64,000 nt of DNA, from the NCBI RefSeq assembly GCF_004784475.1, contig NZ_SRRT01000003.1, forward strand, positions 124,001-188,000, given 5' to 3'. The notes beneath the pieces were generated by a model that searched no databases, had not been told where the DNA came from, and saw nothing but the letters and a program-made list of their open reading frames with translations. Position numbers and translations under genes: made by a program. The DNA comes from Streptomyces bauhiniae (lineage in GTDB: Bacteria; Actinomycetota; Actinomycetes; Streptomycetales; Streptomycetaceae). How positions within the stretch are numbered: position 1 is the first letter of the stretch; each line of letters starts with the position of its first letter. Shown here one piece after another: positions 31,025 to 40,073 of this stretch.

Positions 31025-31070
31025 GCCCGCCCGCGAGCGCGCCCCCGGGGGGACGCGCTCGCGGGCGGGC
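31025..31070 (+). promoter_or_regulatory. 17-bp perfect GC-rich hairpin in the regulator leader
   Basis: GCCCGCCCGCGAGCGCG at 31025-31041 and its exact complement at 31054-31070. The 12-base spacer is itself CCCCC/GGGGG. It ends 65 bp before the HTH gene and, if transcribed, would be extremely stable. Confidence 0.6.
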
Positions 31071-31116
31071 CGGCACACGACCCCGCACCGCGGTCTGACC
31101 AGCCGTGGTGACACCT

Positions 31117-31134
31117 CACAGAAAGGCTTCTGTG
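31117..31134 (+). promoter_or_regulatory. Hairpin enclosing the ribosome binding site
   Basis: CACAGAA and TTCTGTG are perfect complements with a 4-base loop. The GAAAGG ribosome binding site lies across the stem and loop, two bases before the ATG region, so folding would limit translation; it could also be a DNA operator. Confidence 0.45.
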
Positions 31135-31135
31135 C

Positions 31136-32083
31136 ATGCCACATGTCACAGAGCACCCGGACCTCGCCTCCGCCGAGCTGGAGACGGCCCTGCGGAGCGG
31201 CCCCTTCCATGTGGCGCTGCGCGCCGCGATAACCGCCCGCGGGCTGCCGCTCCAGCGCGTGCAGCACCACCTCACGCGCCACGGGGTGAAGGTCGGCGTG
31301 ACCAGCCTCAGCTACTGGCAGCAGGGCGCCCGCCGCCCCCAGCGCCCGGAGTCGCTGCGGGCCGTGCGCGCGCTGGAGGAGATCCTCCGGCTGCCCGAGG
31401 AGTCCCTGATCAGGCTGCTCGCCGAGGCGCCGGAGACGGCCGACGGCGACCGCCCGGCACCCCGCTCCTACCGCTCGCTGGTCGAGGCGTCCGACACCCT
31501 GGACCGGCTCCGGGCGGAGCTGGACTGGACGCCGGACGGCGGCATGCACACCCTCGGCCACCACGAACGCGTCCGCATCGGGGGACGGCGCGAGCTGGCG
31601 GGCCGGGAGTCCGAGCACATCGTGCGCGCCCACCGCGACGGCGTGGACCGCTTCGTCGCCGTCCACCACGGCGACCCCGGCTGCCGCCCCGCCGACATGG
31701 CCGTGCACGCGCTGGAGAACTGCCGCACCGGCCGGGTCCGGCTGGACCGGGAGACCGGTGTCCTGGTCGCCGAGCTGCTCTTCGGCACCCGGCTGCGCTC
31801 CGGCGACACCTTCCTGTTCCGGTACGGCATCACGGACGGCACCGCCGGGCCTTCGCACGAGTACGTCCACCGCTTCGGCTCACCGGGCGGCCAGTACGCG
31901 CTCCAGGTGCGGTTCGACGCGTCCGCGCTGCCGGCTCGCTGCCATCGCTTCACCCAGTTCTCCCCCGCCGCGCCGCGCGCGGGACGGCAGGAGCTGGCGG
32001 TCAGCGAGCCGCACCGCAGCGTCCATGTGGTGGAGCCGCGGGTGCGGCCGGGGACGGTGGGGATCGCCTGGGAGTGGGAGTGA
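31136..32083 (+). CDS. XRE-like HTH regulatory protein
   Basis: A 315-residue protein starting MPHVTEHPDLASAELETAL. Residues 25-95 look like an XRE-type helix-turn-helix: FHVALRAAITARGLPLQRVQ, then VTSLSYWQQGARRPQRPESLRAVRALEEIL, a pattern also seen in transcription factors that pair one HTH with a large beta-rich domain. The rest (about 100-315) is soluble, beta-rich, and has no motif I recognise. ATG at 31136 is preceded by GAAAGG inside a small hairpin. It is transcribed away from uvrC. Confidence 0.7.
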   Translation: MPHVTEHPDLASAELETALRSGPFHVALRAAITARGLPLQRVQHHLTRHGVKVGVTSLSYWQQGARRPQRPESLRAVRALEEILRLPEESLIRLLAEAPETADGDRPAPRSYRSLVEASDTLDRLRAELDWTPDGGMHTLGHHERVRIGGRRELAGRESEHIVRAHRDGVDRFVAVHHGDPGCRPADMAVHALENCRTGRVRLDRETGVLVAELLFGTRLRSGDTFLFRYGITDGTAGPSHEYVHRFGSPGGQYALQVRFDASALPARCHRFTQFSPAAPRAGRQELAVSEPHRSVHVVEPRVRPGTVGIAWEWE

Positions 32084-32111
32084 TCGCGCTCTGAGCGGGG
32101 GGTGACCGGCG

Positions 32112-32537
32112 TCAGGCGGCCGGCCCCGCGACGATCCGGCCGTCCGCCACCTTCACCGGCAGCTCGCTCAGCGGCTCGGTAGCCGGCGCCTGGACCACCT
32201 TGCCGGTGACGGCGTCGAACTCGCTGCCGTGGCAGGGGCAGACCAGGGTGGTGCCGCGCAGCTTGTTGATCACGCACCCCGCGTGCGTGCACACCAGGCT
32301 GTACGCCTTCAAGCCACCTTCGCCGTCCCGGCTGACCACCACGTTGTGGTCGCGGTAGAGCTTCGCGGCGCCCTTGGCCACCTCGCCCTCGGCCCCGAGG
32401 TCGACGGCAGAGGTGACCGCCGACGCGCCCTTGTCGTCCTGGGGAGCGGCGCAGGCGGCCAGCCCGAGCCCGGCGACCGGCGCCACGGCGGCTCCTCGGA
32501 GGACGGTACGGCGGCTCGCGGACGATCGGGCGGGCAT
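32112..32537 (-). CDS. Tat-exported lipoprotein with Rieske 2Fe-2S domain
   Basis: A 141-residue exported electron carrier. The N-terminus has a twin-arginine motif SRRTVLRG, a hydrophobic stretch, and a lipobox LAAC (Cys29). The Rieske signature is CTHAGC (Cys83, His85) and CPCHGSEFD (Cys100, His103) as cluster ligands, with Cys88 and Cys102 positioned for the usual disulfide. I chose ATG at 32537 because GGAGAG lies upstream and the Tat motif then falls at the right distance. No oxidase or cytochrome partner gene is adjacent. Confidence 0.9.
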   Translation of the reverse strand: MPARSSASRRTVLRGAAVAPVAGLGLAACAAPQDDKGASAVTSAVDLGAEGEVAKGAAKLYRDHNVVVSRDGEGGLKAYSLVCTHAGCVINKLRGTTLVCPCHGSEFDAVTGKVVQAPATEPLSELPVKVADGRIVAGPAA

Positions 32538-32651
32538 CGGTCTCTCCACAGGTCGGGGGGTGTGCAAGGTGACCCTATCCGGGCGCAGGAGGTGGTTTCG
32601 GGGCGGGGGCGGGCGTACGCGCCTGCGGGGGTCTCCGCGCGCGGAAGCCTT

Positions 32652-32678
32652 CGCAAGCGCTTGCGCAAGCGTTTACGC
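32652..32678 (+). promoter_or_regulatory. Tandem LacI-type operators
   Basis: CGCAAGCGCTTGCG at 32652-32665 is a perfect 14-bp palindrome with the central CG of LacI-family operators. A second, imperfect copy, GCGCAAGCGTTTACGC, overlaps it at 32663-32678. Both lie 130-150 bp before the LacI gene and between it and the divergent Rieske gene. Confidence 0.65.
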
Positions 32679-32805
32679 ACCGGTGGCCGATGGGATACCT
32701 TCCCGCCCGTGGGACCGACGGTGGTCGCCGTGGCCCGCACCCGCCCGCCGTGCTCCGGCCGGCGGCCGGGACCGCGTTCCGGGATCACGTGGGAGGGGAA
32801 GCGCG

Positions 32806-33888
32806 ATGTCCACCATGGCCGACGTGGCCCGGAGCGCCGGTGTCTCCGTGGCGACCGTCTCCCACGTCCTCAACGGCACGCGCCCGGTGCTCCCCCACAC
32901 CCGGCAGGCAGTACTGGACGCCGTCGAGGCCCTCGGCTACACGCCCAACTCCCTCGCCCGCTCCCTGGTGACCTCCCGGACCCGCTCCATCGGGCTCGCG
33001 GTGTCCGCGATCAGCAACCCGTACTTCACCGAGATCCTCCAGGGCGTGGAGGCGGCCGCACTGGAGGCGGGCTACAGCCTGCTCATCGCGGACCCGCACG
33101 ACGACCCCGAGCACGAGCTGAAAGTGGTCCAACTGCTGCACGAGCGGCGGGTGGACGGCATGATCGTCGCACCCTCCGCCGAGCCGGGCGACCTCGTGGC
33201 GTACCTCCGGCGCCAGGCCGTACCGACGGTGCTGCTGGACCGGGTGCTGGGGCCGGCCGGACCTGGGCAGGGCGCGTTCGACCAGGTCTGCGCCGAGAAC
33301 TCCGGGCCCATGGCCGAGCTGGTCACCCACCTCGCCTCGCTGGGACACCGGCGGATCGGCCTGGTCGCCGGGCTGCCGGGGCTCAGCACCACCAGCGAGC
33401 GGATTGCGGGGTACCGGCAGGGGCTCGCGGCGGCGGGGCTCGACGCCGACGACGCACTCGTGGTGTCCGGCAGCTCCGAGTCCACGGGTGCCGAGCGGGC
33501 CACGGCCGCGCTGCTCGCCCTGCCCGGTGCCCCCACGGCGCTGGTCACCGCCAACAACGCGATGACCATCGGCGCCCTGCGCGCACTGCGGGAGCGGGGC
33601 CTGAGCGTGCCCGGTGACATCGCGCTCGCCTGCTTCGACGACTTCGCCTGGGCCGACCTGTTCGCACCCCGGCTCACCGCGATCGCCCAGCCCAGCCGGG
33701 AGATGGGCGCCCAAGCCGTCCACGTGCTGCTGGACCGCCTGGCGGCGCCGGACCGGGAGGCGAGGACGGTACGGCTGCCCTGCGCCTTCGTCCACCGCAC
33801 CTCCTGCGGCTGCCCGGAGCCCCGGCCGGCGGACACCGGGACCAGCATGGAATCGACCTCGCAGTCCGAGAAGGGAACCACTCCGTGA
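32806..33888 (+). CDS. LacI-family transcription regulator
   Basis: A 360-residue repressor-type protein. The HTH at residues 3-25 reads MADVARSAGVSVATVSHVLNG and is followed by the hinge helix NSLARSLVTSRTRS. A periplasmic-binding-protein-like sensor domain follows, with SNPYFTEILQGVE and RRVDGMIVAPS. ATG at 32806 has GGAGGGG upstream. Its stop overlaps the start of a PfkB kinase by four bases, so it probably controls a sugar operon that includes the kinase, and itself through the palindromes upstream. Confidence 0.92.
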   Translation: MSTMADVARSAGVSVATVSHVLNGTRPVLPHTRQAVLDAVEALGYTPNSLARSLVTSRTRSIGLAVSAISNPYFTEILQGVEAAALEAGYSLLIADPHDDPEHELKVVQLLHERRVDGMIVAPSAEPGDLVAYLRRQAVPTVLLDRVLGPAGPGQGAFDQVCAENSGPMAELVTHLASLGHRRIGLVAGLPGLSTTSERIAGYRQGLAAAGLDADDALVVSGSSESTGAERATAALLALPGAPTALVTANNAMTIGALRALRERGLSVPGDIALACFDDFAWADLFAPRLTAIAQPSREMGAQAVHVLLDRLAAPDREARTVRLPCAFVHRTSCGCPEPRPADTGTSMESTSQSEKGTTP

Positions 33889-34796
33889 TCGTCGTCGCCG
33901 GTGAGGCACTGATCGACCTGGTACCGCAGGGCCGTGGCGCCCTGGCCGGCCTCCAACCGGCGCTCGGCGGCGGCCCGTTCAACACCGCCGTGGCCCTCGG
34001 CCGGCTGGGCTCGCCGACCGCCTTCGCCTCCCGCGCCTCGCACGACGCCTTCGGCGAGGCCCTGCTCGACGGGCTGCGGCGGGCCGGGGTGGACGTCTCC
34101 GCGGTGCAGCGCGGCCCCGAACCGACCACCCTCGCGGTGGCCACCATCGACTCCGGCGGCTCGGCGGCGTACTCCTTCTACGTCGAGGGCACCGCCGACC
34201 GCCTCTTCACCACCCCGGCCGCCCTGCCCGAGGGCACCCGCGCGGTGTCCTTCGGCACCTGCTCACTCGCCCTGGAGCCGGGGGCGAGCGCCTACGAGGA
34301 GCTGATGCGGTCGGCCGCCGGCCAGGGGCTGTTCACCGCGCTCGACCCCAACATCCGGGCGGGCCTGATCCCGGACGCGGACGCCTACCGCGAGCGCTTC
34401 CGGGGCTGGCTGCCCTCGGTGACCCTGCTGAAGCTGTCCGAGGAGGACGCCCGTTGGCTGGGCGGCACCCCGCGCGAGTGGCTGGCCGCGGGACCGTCGG
34501 CCGTGGTCGTCACGCGGGGCGGCGACGGCCTCACCGTCTACACCGCCGACGGTTCCGAGCACCGGGTGCCCGGCGAGAAGGTCGACGTCGTGGACACCAT
34601 CGGCGCCGGGGACACGGTGAACGCGGCCCTGCTGCACGGCCTGTCCACCCTGGACGCGCTGTCCGCGCGGGCGCTCGCCGGGCTGGGCCCGGACACCTGG
34701 CGGCGGCTGCTCGGCTTCGCCACGCGGGCGGCGGCGATCACCTGCTCACGGGCGGGCGCGGAGCCGCCCTACGCGGCCGAGCTGGGCGAGCTGTGA
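33885..34796 (+). CDS. PfkB-family sugar kinase (fructokinase-like)
   Basis: A 303-residue ribokinase-fold enzyme. GEALIDLVP at residues 6-14 and ALGGGPFNTAVALGRLG form the PfkB N-terminal signature; DTIGAGDTVNAALLHG near residue 236 is the C-terminal signature, and its final Asp is the catalytic base. The pattern resembles bacterial fructokinases. GTG start, overlapping the LacI stop. No transporter for the sugar is next to the pair, so the substrate is inferred only from the family. Confidence 0.85.
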   Translation: MIVVAGEALIDLVPQGRGALAGLQPALGGGPFNTAVALGRLGSPTAFASRASHDAFGEALLDGLRRAGVDVSAVQRGPEPTTLAVATIDSGGSAAYSFYVEGTADRLFTTPAALPEGTRAVSFGTCSLALEPGASAYEELMRSAAGQGLFTALDPNIRAGLIPDADAYRERFRGWLPSVTLLKLSEEDARWLGGTPREWLAAGPSAVVVTRGGDGLTVYTADGSEHRVPGEKVDVVDTIGAGDTVNAALLHGLSTLDALSARALAGLGPDTWRRLLGFATRAAAITCSRAGAEPPYAAELGEL

Positions 34797-34809
34797 CCGG
34801 CTGAAACGC

Positions 34810-34850
34810 CGAGCGGCGCCTCGCGGGGTGAGTCCGCGAGGCGCCGCTCG
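34810..34850. terminator. Bidirectional terminator between the PfkB gene and uvrA
   Basis: CGAGCGGCGCCTCGCGG and CCGCGAGGCGCCGCTCG form a perfect 17-bp stem with a 7-base loop, between two convergent genes. Confidence 0.8.
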
Positions 34851-34865
34851 TATCAAGATCCGACG

Positions 34866-37800
34866 TCAGGCTTTGGGGGCCCGCGTCGTCTTCTTGGCGG
34901 CCGTCTTCTTGGCCGTGCCGGCCTTGGCGGTGGCGGTGTTGTTGGCCTTGGCCGGCACCGCCTTCGCCACCGTCTTCTTGGCCGTCTTCCGTGCCCGCGG
35001 GGTCTTCACCGGGCCCGCGTCGCTGACCCGGTCGGCGCCGAGGACCTCGCGCAGGAACTTGCCGGTGTGGCTGGCGGGGACCGCCGCGACCTCCTCGGGC
35101 GTGCCCTCGGCGACCACGAGACCACCGCCCGCGCCGCCCTCCGGGCCCATGTCGACGACCCAGTCCGCGGTCTTGATCACATCGAGGTTGTGCTCGATGA
35201 CGACGACCGTGTTGCCCTTGTCCACCAGCCCGGAGAGGACCTTCAGCAGCTTGCTGATGTCCTCGAAGTGCAGACCGGTGGTCGGCTCGTCCAGGACGTA
35301 GACCGTGCGGCCGGTGGAGCGCTTCTGCAGCTCACTGGCGAGCTTGACGCGCTGCGCCTCGCCGCCGGACAGGGTGGTCGCGGACTGGCCGAGCCGGACG
35401 TAGCCGAGCCCGACGTCCTTCAGGGTGCGCAGGTGCCGGGAGATGGCGGGCACCGCCTCGAAGAAGTCGGTCGCCTCCTCGATCGGCATGTTCAGCACGT
35501 CGGCGATGGACTTGCCCTTGTAGTGGACCTCCAGGGTCTCCCGGTTGTACCGGGCGCCGTGGCAGACCTCGCACGGGACGTACACGTCCGGGAGGAAGTT
35601 CATCTCGATCTTGATCGTGCCGTCGCCCGAGCAGTTCTCGCAGCGGCCGCCCTTGACGTTGAAGGAGAAGCGGCCGGGCTGGTAGCCCCGCACCTTCGCC
35701 TCGGTGGTCTCGGCGAACAGCCTGCGCACGTGGTCGAAGACACCGGTGTACGTCGCCGGATTGGAGCGCGGGGTGCGTCCGATGGGCGACTGGTCGACGT
35801 GCACGACCTTGTCCACCAGGTCGTCGCCGTCCACGCGCGTGTGGCGGCCGGGGACGTTCCGCGCGCCGTTCAGCTCGCGGGCCAGGTGGGTGTACAGGAT
35901 GTCGTTGACCAGGGTCGACTTGCCCGAGCCGGACACGCCGGTGACGGCTGTGAACACGCCCAGCGGGAAGGACACGTCGATGTCCTGGAGGTTGTTCTCC
36001 CGCGCGCCGCGCACGACGAGCTGCCGGGACGGGTCGAGCGGCCGGCGCACGTCCGGCAGCGGGATCGACTTACGGCCGGAGAGGTACTGGCCGGTCTGCG
36101 ACTCGGCGTTGGCGAGCAGCTCCTTGAGGTGACCGCTGTGGACGACCTTGCCGCCGTGCTCACCGGCGCCCGGACCGATGTCCACGATCCAGTCGGCGAC
36201 CTTGATGGTGTCCTCGTCGTGCTCGACCACGATGAGGGTGTTGCCCATGTCGCGGAGCCGGACCAGGGTCTCGATCAGCCGGTGGTTGTCCCGCTGGTGC
36301 AGACCGATGGACGGCTCGTCCAGCACGTAGAGCACGCCGACCAGGCCGGAGCCGATCTGCGTGGCCAGGCGGATGCGCTGGGCCTCGCCGCCGGACAAGG
36401 TGCCGGCCGCGCGGTTGAGGGAGAGGTAGTCCAGGCCGACGTCGACCAGGAAGCGCAGCCGCTCGTTGACCTCCTTCAGCACGCGCTCGGCGATCTTCTT
36501 GTCGCGGGCGTTGAGCTTCAGCTCGCCCAGGAAGTCCGCGCAGTCGCTGATCGACATCGCGGAGACCTCGGCGATCGACTTCCCCATGACGGAGACCGCG
36601 AGGACGATCGGCTTCAGCCGGGTGCCCTCGCAGGAGGGGCATGGCACCTCGCGCATGTAGCCCTCGAAGCGCTCCCGGCTGGCGTCGCTCTCGGCCTCGC
36701 TGTGCCGCCGCTTGACGAAGGGCACCGCGCCCTCGAACGGCGTGGTGTACACCCGCTCGCGGCCGTACCGGTTGCGGTAGCGGACCTCGATCTGCGTCTT
36801 GTGGCCGTACAGCAGGGCCTTCTTCGCGCGCTGGGGCAGCCCGGCGAAGGGGATGTCCGTACGGAAGCCGAGCGCGTCCGCGAGGGCGTTGATCAGCCGG
36901 CCGAAGTAGTCCTTGGTGTGACCGTGGGACCAGGGGTGGATGGCGCCCTCGTCGAGCGACTTGTCCTCGTCCGGGACGATCAGCTCCGCGTCGACCTCCA
37001 TGCGCGTGCCGATGCCGGTGCACTCGGGGCAGGCGCCGAAGGGCGAGTTGAAGGAGAAGGAGCGCGGCTCCAGCTCCTCGAAGGACAGGTCGTCGTACGT
37101 GCAGTACAGGTGCTCCGAGAACATGCGCTCGCGCTCGGGGTCGTCCTCGGGGAGGTCGACGAAGTCGAGCACGACCATGCCGCCGGAGAGGCCGAGAGCG
37201 GTCTCCACCGAGTCGGTCAGGCGGCGCTTGGCGGAGTCCTTCACCGTGAGGCGGTCGACGACCACCTCGATGGTGTGCTTTTCCTGCTTCTTCAGGGTCG
37301 GCGGCTCGGACAACTGGATGGTCTGGCCGTCGACCCGCGCGCGGGAGTAGCCCTTGGTCTGGAGGTCGGCGAAGAGGTCGACGAACTCGCCCTTGCGCTC
37401 GCGCACCAGCGGGGAGAGCACCTGGAAGCGGCTGCCCTCGGGCAGCTCCAGCACCTTGTCCACGATGGCCTGCGGCGACTGGCGCGAGATGGGCCGGCCG
37501 CACTCGGGGCAGTGCGGCTTGCCGATGCGCGCGAAGAGCAGACGCAGGTAGTCGTAGACCTCGGTGATGGTGCCGACCGTGGAGCGCGGGTTGCGCGAGG
37601 TCGACTTCTGGTCGATGGAGACCGCGGGCGAGAGGCCCTCAATGAAGTCGACATCGGGCTTGTCCATCTGGCCGAGGAACTGGCGGGCGTACGAGGAGAG
37701 CGACTCCACGTAGCGGCGCTGGCCCTCGGCGAAGATGGTGTCGAAGGCCAGGGAGGACTTGCCCGACCCGGACAGGCCCGTGAAGACGATGAGCGCGTCA

Positions 37801-37871
37801 CGCGGCAGGTCGAGCGAGACATTCTTCAGGTTGTGCTCGCGCGCGCCACGGACGATGAGACGGTCGGCCAC
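34866..37871 (-). CDS. uvrA: UvrABC excinuclease subunit A
   Basis: Damage-recognition ATPase of nucleotide excision repair. The 1001-residue protein has two ABC ATPase modules: Walker A at [11 protein letters not shown] (residue 31) and [11 protein letters not shown], with two LSGGEAQR signatures. Zinc modules appear as CPECGRP, CPECTG and CENCSGDG...CEVCHG. I chose GTG at 37871 because AAAGG lies 11 bases upstream, whereas for GTG 37883 the binding site would touch the codon. The last 45 residues are a Lys/Ala-rich tail. A perfect damage promoter lies at 37929-37951. Confidence 0.95.
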   Translation of the reverse strand: MADRLIVRGAREHNLKNVSLDLPRDALIVFTGLSGSGKSSLAFDTIFAEGQRRYVESLSSYARQFLGQMDKPDVDFIEGLSPAVSIDQKSTSRNPRSTVGTITEVYDYLRLLFARIGKPHCPECGRPISRQSPQAIVDKVLELPEGSRFQVLSPLVRERKGEFVDLFADLQTKGYSRARVDGQTIQLSEPPTLKKQEKHTIEVVVDRLTVKDSAKRRLTDSVETALGLSGGMVVLDFVDLPEDDPERERMFSEHLYCTYDDLSFEELEPRSFSFNSPFGACPECTGIGTRMEVDAELIVPDEDKSLDEGAIHPWSHGHTKDYFGRLINALADALGFRTDIPFAGLPQRAKKALLYGHKTQIEVRYRNRYGRERVYTTPFEGAVPFVKRRHSEAESDASRERFEGYMREVPCPSCEGTRLKPIVLAVSVMGKSIAEVSAMSISDCADFLGELKLNARDKKIAERVLKEVNERLRFLVDVGLDYLSLNRAAGTLSGGEAQRIRLATQIGSGLVGVLYVLDEPSIGLHQRDNHRLIETLVRLRDMGNTLIVVEHDEDTIKVADWIVDIGPGAGEHGGKVVHSGHLKELLANAESQTGQYLSGRKSIPLPDVRRPLDPSRQLVVRGARENNLQDIDVSFPLGVFTAVTGVSGSGKSTLVNDILYTHLARELNGARNVPGRHTRVDGDDLVDKVVHVDQSPIGRTPRSNPATYTGVFDHVRRLFAETTEAKVRGYQPGRFSFNVKGGRCENCSGDGTIKIEMNFLPDVYVPCEVCHGARYNRETLEVHYKGKSIADVLNMPIEEATDFFEAVPAISRHLRTLKDVGLGYVRLGQSATTLSGGEAQRVKLASELQKRSTGRTVYVLDEPTTGLHFEDISKLLKVLSGLVDKGNTVVVIEHNLDVIKTADWVVDMGPEGGAGGGLVVAEGTPEEVAAVPASHTGKFLREVLGADRVSDAGPVKTPRARKTAKKTVAKAVPAKANNTATAKAGTAKKTAAKKTTRAPKA

Positions 37872-37928
37872 GCCGGTCCGCACCTTTCTTCAGAGAAGTG
37901 ACAGGGGCCGAGGCCCCGTGCTTCTTCG

Positions 37929-37951
37929 AGCCTAGGGGGAGCCACTGACAA
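37929..37951 (-). promoter_or_regulatory. PafBC/RecA-NDp type damage promoter of uvrA
   Basis: TTGTCAGTG, 8-base spacer, TAGGCT on the minus strand, about 58 bases before the uvrA GTG. Confidence 0.8.
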
Positions 37952-38059
37952 CGCCGGTCGGATTCCCGGATGCATAACAATCCCCAGCCACCCAGCATGC
38001 CCGACGCCGCCTTCGACGATATAGCACGCGCTTTCGAATTACGGAGGATGTTCGCCACC

Positions 38060-38088
38060 TTCACCCGAAGGAGTGGTCCCGCTAGGGT
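38060..38088 (+). promoter_or_regulatory. Promoter of the DinB-like gene, leaderless
   Basis: TTCACC at 38060-38065 and TAGGGT at 38083-38088, 17 bases apart; the ATG begins nine bases after the -10, at the expected transcription start. Confidence 0.45.
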
Positions 38089-38096
38089 CGGGCCTC

Positions 38097-38783
38097 ATGA
38101 CCGATCACGCTCATGACCTGGCCCGTGTACAGGAAGCGACGGAACGGCTGCTCAGCGCGGCCGCCGCATTGGACAACGCGGCACTGGCCGAGCCGTCACG
38201 GCTTCCGGGCTGGACGCGCGGACATGTCCTCGCTCACATCGCCCGCAACGCCGACGCCCTCGTGAACGTCCTCGAGGGCCGCCCGATGTACGTGAGCGCC
38301 GAGACCCGCGACGCCGACATCGAGCGGGACGCCCCGCGCCCCTTGGAGACCCACCTCACCGACGTGCGCGACAGTGCGGCCCGGTTCGACGCGGCGGGTT
38401 CGGCGCCGGGCGACTGGGACCGCGTGGTGGAGCTGCGCAATGGCATCACCGATGTCGCGGCCCGGCTGCCGTTCCGGCGCTGGGTGGAGATCGAGCTGCA
38501 CCACGTGGACCTCGGCGCCGGCTACGAGCTGGAGGACCTCCCGGCCGAGTTCACCGAGCGCGAGACCGAGTTCCTGGCCCAGCGCTTCCTGGGCCACCCC
38601 GACGTGCCCCCGACGCTGCTGAGCGACGGCACCCGGACCTGGAGCACCGGGCAGGAGGCCGATGATCCCGAGATCACCGTCACCGGCACTCCGGCCGACC
38701 TGCTGGGCTGGCTCGCCGGACGCCGCGAGGGGACCTCGCTGGAGGTGAAGGGCGGCGAGCTGCCCGCACTGCCCCCGCTGTGA
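38097..38783 (+). CDS. DinB-fold maleylpyruvate isomerase family protein
   Basis: A 228-residue protein of the mycothiol-dependent maleylpyruvate isomerase family. The N-terminal four-helix DinB-like domain carries the three metal-ligand histidines: SRLPGWTRGHVLAHIARNADAL and, later, RRWVEIELHHVDLGAGY. The C-terminal part, TVTGTPADLLGWLAGR, is the SCP2-like extension typical of these proteins. Many such enzymes use mycothiol; the real substrate is unknown. I chose ATG at 38097 since the homologous region starts there and a leaderless promoter fits. Divergent from uvrA. Confidence 0.85.
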   Translation: MTDHAHDLARVQEATERLLSAAAALDNAALAEPSRLPGWTRGHVLAHIARNADALVNVLEGRPMYVSAETRDADIERDAPRPLETHLTDVRDSAARFDAAGSAPGDWDRVVELRNGITDVAARLPFRRWVEIELHHVDLGAGYELEDLPAEFTERETEFLAQRFLGHPDVPPTLLSDGTRTWSTGQEADDPEITVTGTPADLLGWLAGRREGTSLEVKGGELPALPPL

Positions 38784-38816
38784 CACGGCGCCGGGCCGCC
38801 AACGCCCGCCCCGCTA

Positions 38817-38822
38817 TAGGCT
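38817..38822 (+). promoter_or_regulatory. Candidate -10 element for a leaderless transcript
   Basis: TAGGCT seven bases before the ATG at 38830, the same geometry as at uvrB, ogt and uvrC. No -35 was recognised. Confidence 0.4.
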
Positions 38823-38829
38823 GATCGTC

Positions 38830-39486
38830 ATGACGTACAGCGGCGAGGTCAGGGTCGGCGGTCCGGCGGACGTGCACGAGCTGAAGGACCTGATGATCAC
38901 GAAGGTCGCGGTCGGCCCGATGAACAACAACGCCTATCTGCTGCGTTGCCGGGCCACCGACGAGCAGCTCCTGATCGACGCGGCCGCCGAGCCGCACACG
39001 CTCCTCACCATGATCGGCGAGGACGGCATCGCCTCCGTGGTCACCACCCATCAGCACGGCGACCACTGGCAGGCGCTCGGCGAGGTCGTCGGCGCCACCG
39101 GCGCGCGTACCTACGCCGGCCGGGAGGACGCCTCGGGCATCCCGGTCGCCACCGATGTGCCGGTCGACGACGGGGACGTGATCCGGGTCGGCCAGGTCGA
39201 GCTGACCGCGCGCCATCTGGTCGGGCACACGCCGGGCTCCATCGCGCTGGTCTACGACGACCCGCACGGCCACCCGCACGTCTTCACCGGCGACTGCCTC
39301 TTCCCCGGCGGTGTCGGCAACACCCACCAGGACCCCGAGGCGTTCGCCAGCCTGATCCACGACGTGGAGACGAAGATCTTCGACGCGCTGCCGGACGAGA
39401 CCTGGGTCTACCCCGGCCACGGCGACGACACCAGCCTCGGTGCCGAGCGCCCGCATCTGCCGGAGTGGCACGCGCGCGGCTGGTGA
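38830..39486 (+). CDS. Metallo-beta-lactamase-fold hydrolase (glyoxalase II-like)
   Basis: A 218-residue soluble hydrolase. Zinc-binding motif THQHGDHW lies at residues 73-80, RHLVGHTPGSIALVY supplies the next His, FTGDCLFPGGVGN the bridging Asp, and VYPGHGDDT the last His. Family members hydrolyse thioesters such as S-lactoylglutathione or, in actinobacteria, mycothiol conjugates. Downstream of a mycothiol-type DinB protein, which is compatible with thiol metabolism but not proof of it. Confidence 0.88.
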   Translation: MTYSGEVRVGGPADVHELKDLMITKVAVGPMNNNAYLLRCRATDEQLLIDAAAEPHTLLTMIGEDGIASVVTTHQHGDHWQALGEVVGATGARTYAGREDASGIPVATDVPVDDGDVIRVGQVELTARHLVGHTPGSIALVYDDPHGHPHVFTGDCLFPGGVGNTHQDPEAFASLIHDVETKIFDALPDETWVYPGHGDDTSLGAERPHLPEWHARGW

Positions 39487-39499
39487 GCCGGGGCGGCGC

Positions 39500-39973
39500 T
39501 CAGGCGTCGGCCCGCGCCGACCCCGCCAGCGTGGCGATCCGCTCCACCGCGAAGACGTACCCCTGCACCCCACAGCCCGCGATCACCCCGTCGGCGCGCA
39601 GCGAGACGTACGAGTGGTGCCGGAAGGACTCGCGCTGGTGGATGTTGGAGATGTGGACCTCCACCACGGGCAGGCCGTCGCAGGTGTTGAGCGCGTCCAG
39701 GATCGCCACCGAGGTGTGGGAGTAGGCGCCGGGGTTGATCACGATCCCGGCGTGTCCGAGCCGCGCCTCGTGAACCCAGTCCACCAACTGTCCCTCGTGG
39801 TTGGACTGCCGGCAGTCCACCGTGCCGCCGTACGCGGCCGCCGCCTCGGCGCACAGGGCCTCCACGTCGGCCAGCGTGTCCTTGCCGTAGATCTCGGGCT
39901 GCCGCTGGCCGAGGAGGTTCAGGTTGGGCCCGTTGAGGATCATGATCGGGGCGCTGGCCAGGCTGCGGGGCAC
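39500..39973 (-). CDS. aroQ: Type II 3-dehydroquinate dehydratase
   Basis: Third step of the shikimate pathway. The 157-residue protein is of type II size and has [19 protein letters not shown], with the catalytic Tyr of IYG and the Arg-containing lid loop, and [18 protein letters not shown] with the catalytic His. GTG start at 39973 with GGAGG eight bases upstream. It converges on the metallo-beta-lactamase gene with a 13-bp gap. No other aro genes are nearby. Confidence 0.95.
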   Translation of the reverse strand: MPRSLASAPIMILNGPNLNLLGQRQPEIYGKDTLADVEALCAEAAAAYGGTVDCRQSNHEGQLVDWVHEARLGHAGIVINPGAYSHTSVAILDALNTCDGLPVVEVHISNIHQRESFRHHSYVSLRADGVIAGCGVQGYVFAVERIATLAGSARADA

Positions 39974-40073
39974 GGTGGTTTCCTCCGGGTGCGTCGGGGG
40001 CGGCCGGCAGGGCGGCCACTGGTCGCACCCGGTCTATCACGGGCCGTTTTCGGGCCTGGCGGGGCACCTCCGG

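Larger units (their letters stand above)
30811..31135. promoter_or_regulatory. Divergent uvrC/HTH regulator intergenic region
   Basis: A 325-bp region without a gene. It holds the uvrC core promoter (30818-30840), two identical 14-bp copies of GGCCTGTGGACAAC that contain DnaA boxes, a 17-bp GC-rich hairpin at 31025-31070, and a small hairpin over the ribosome binding site of the regulator. Both flanking genes point outward, so none of the hairpins is a terminator for them. Confidence 0.6.

Noticed and set aside
35067..37901. Long plus-strand frame opposite uvrA
   Set aside because: Low-complexity shadow of uvrA, which has full ATPase and zinc motifs.
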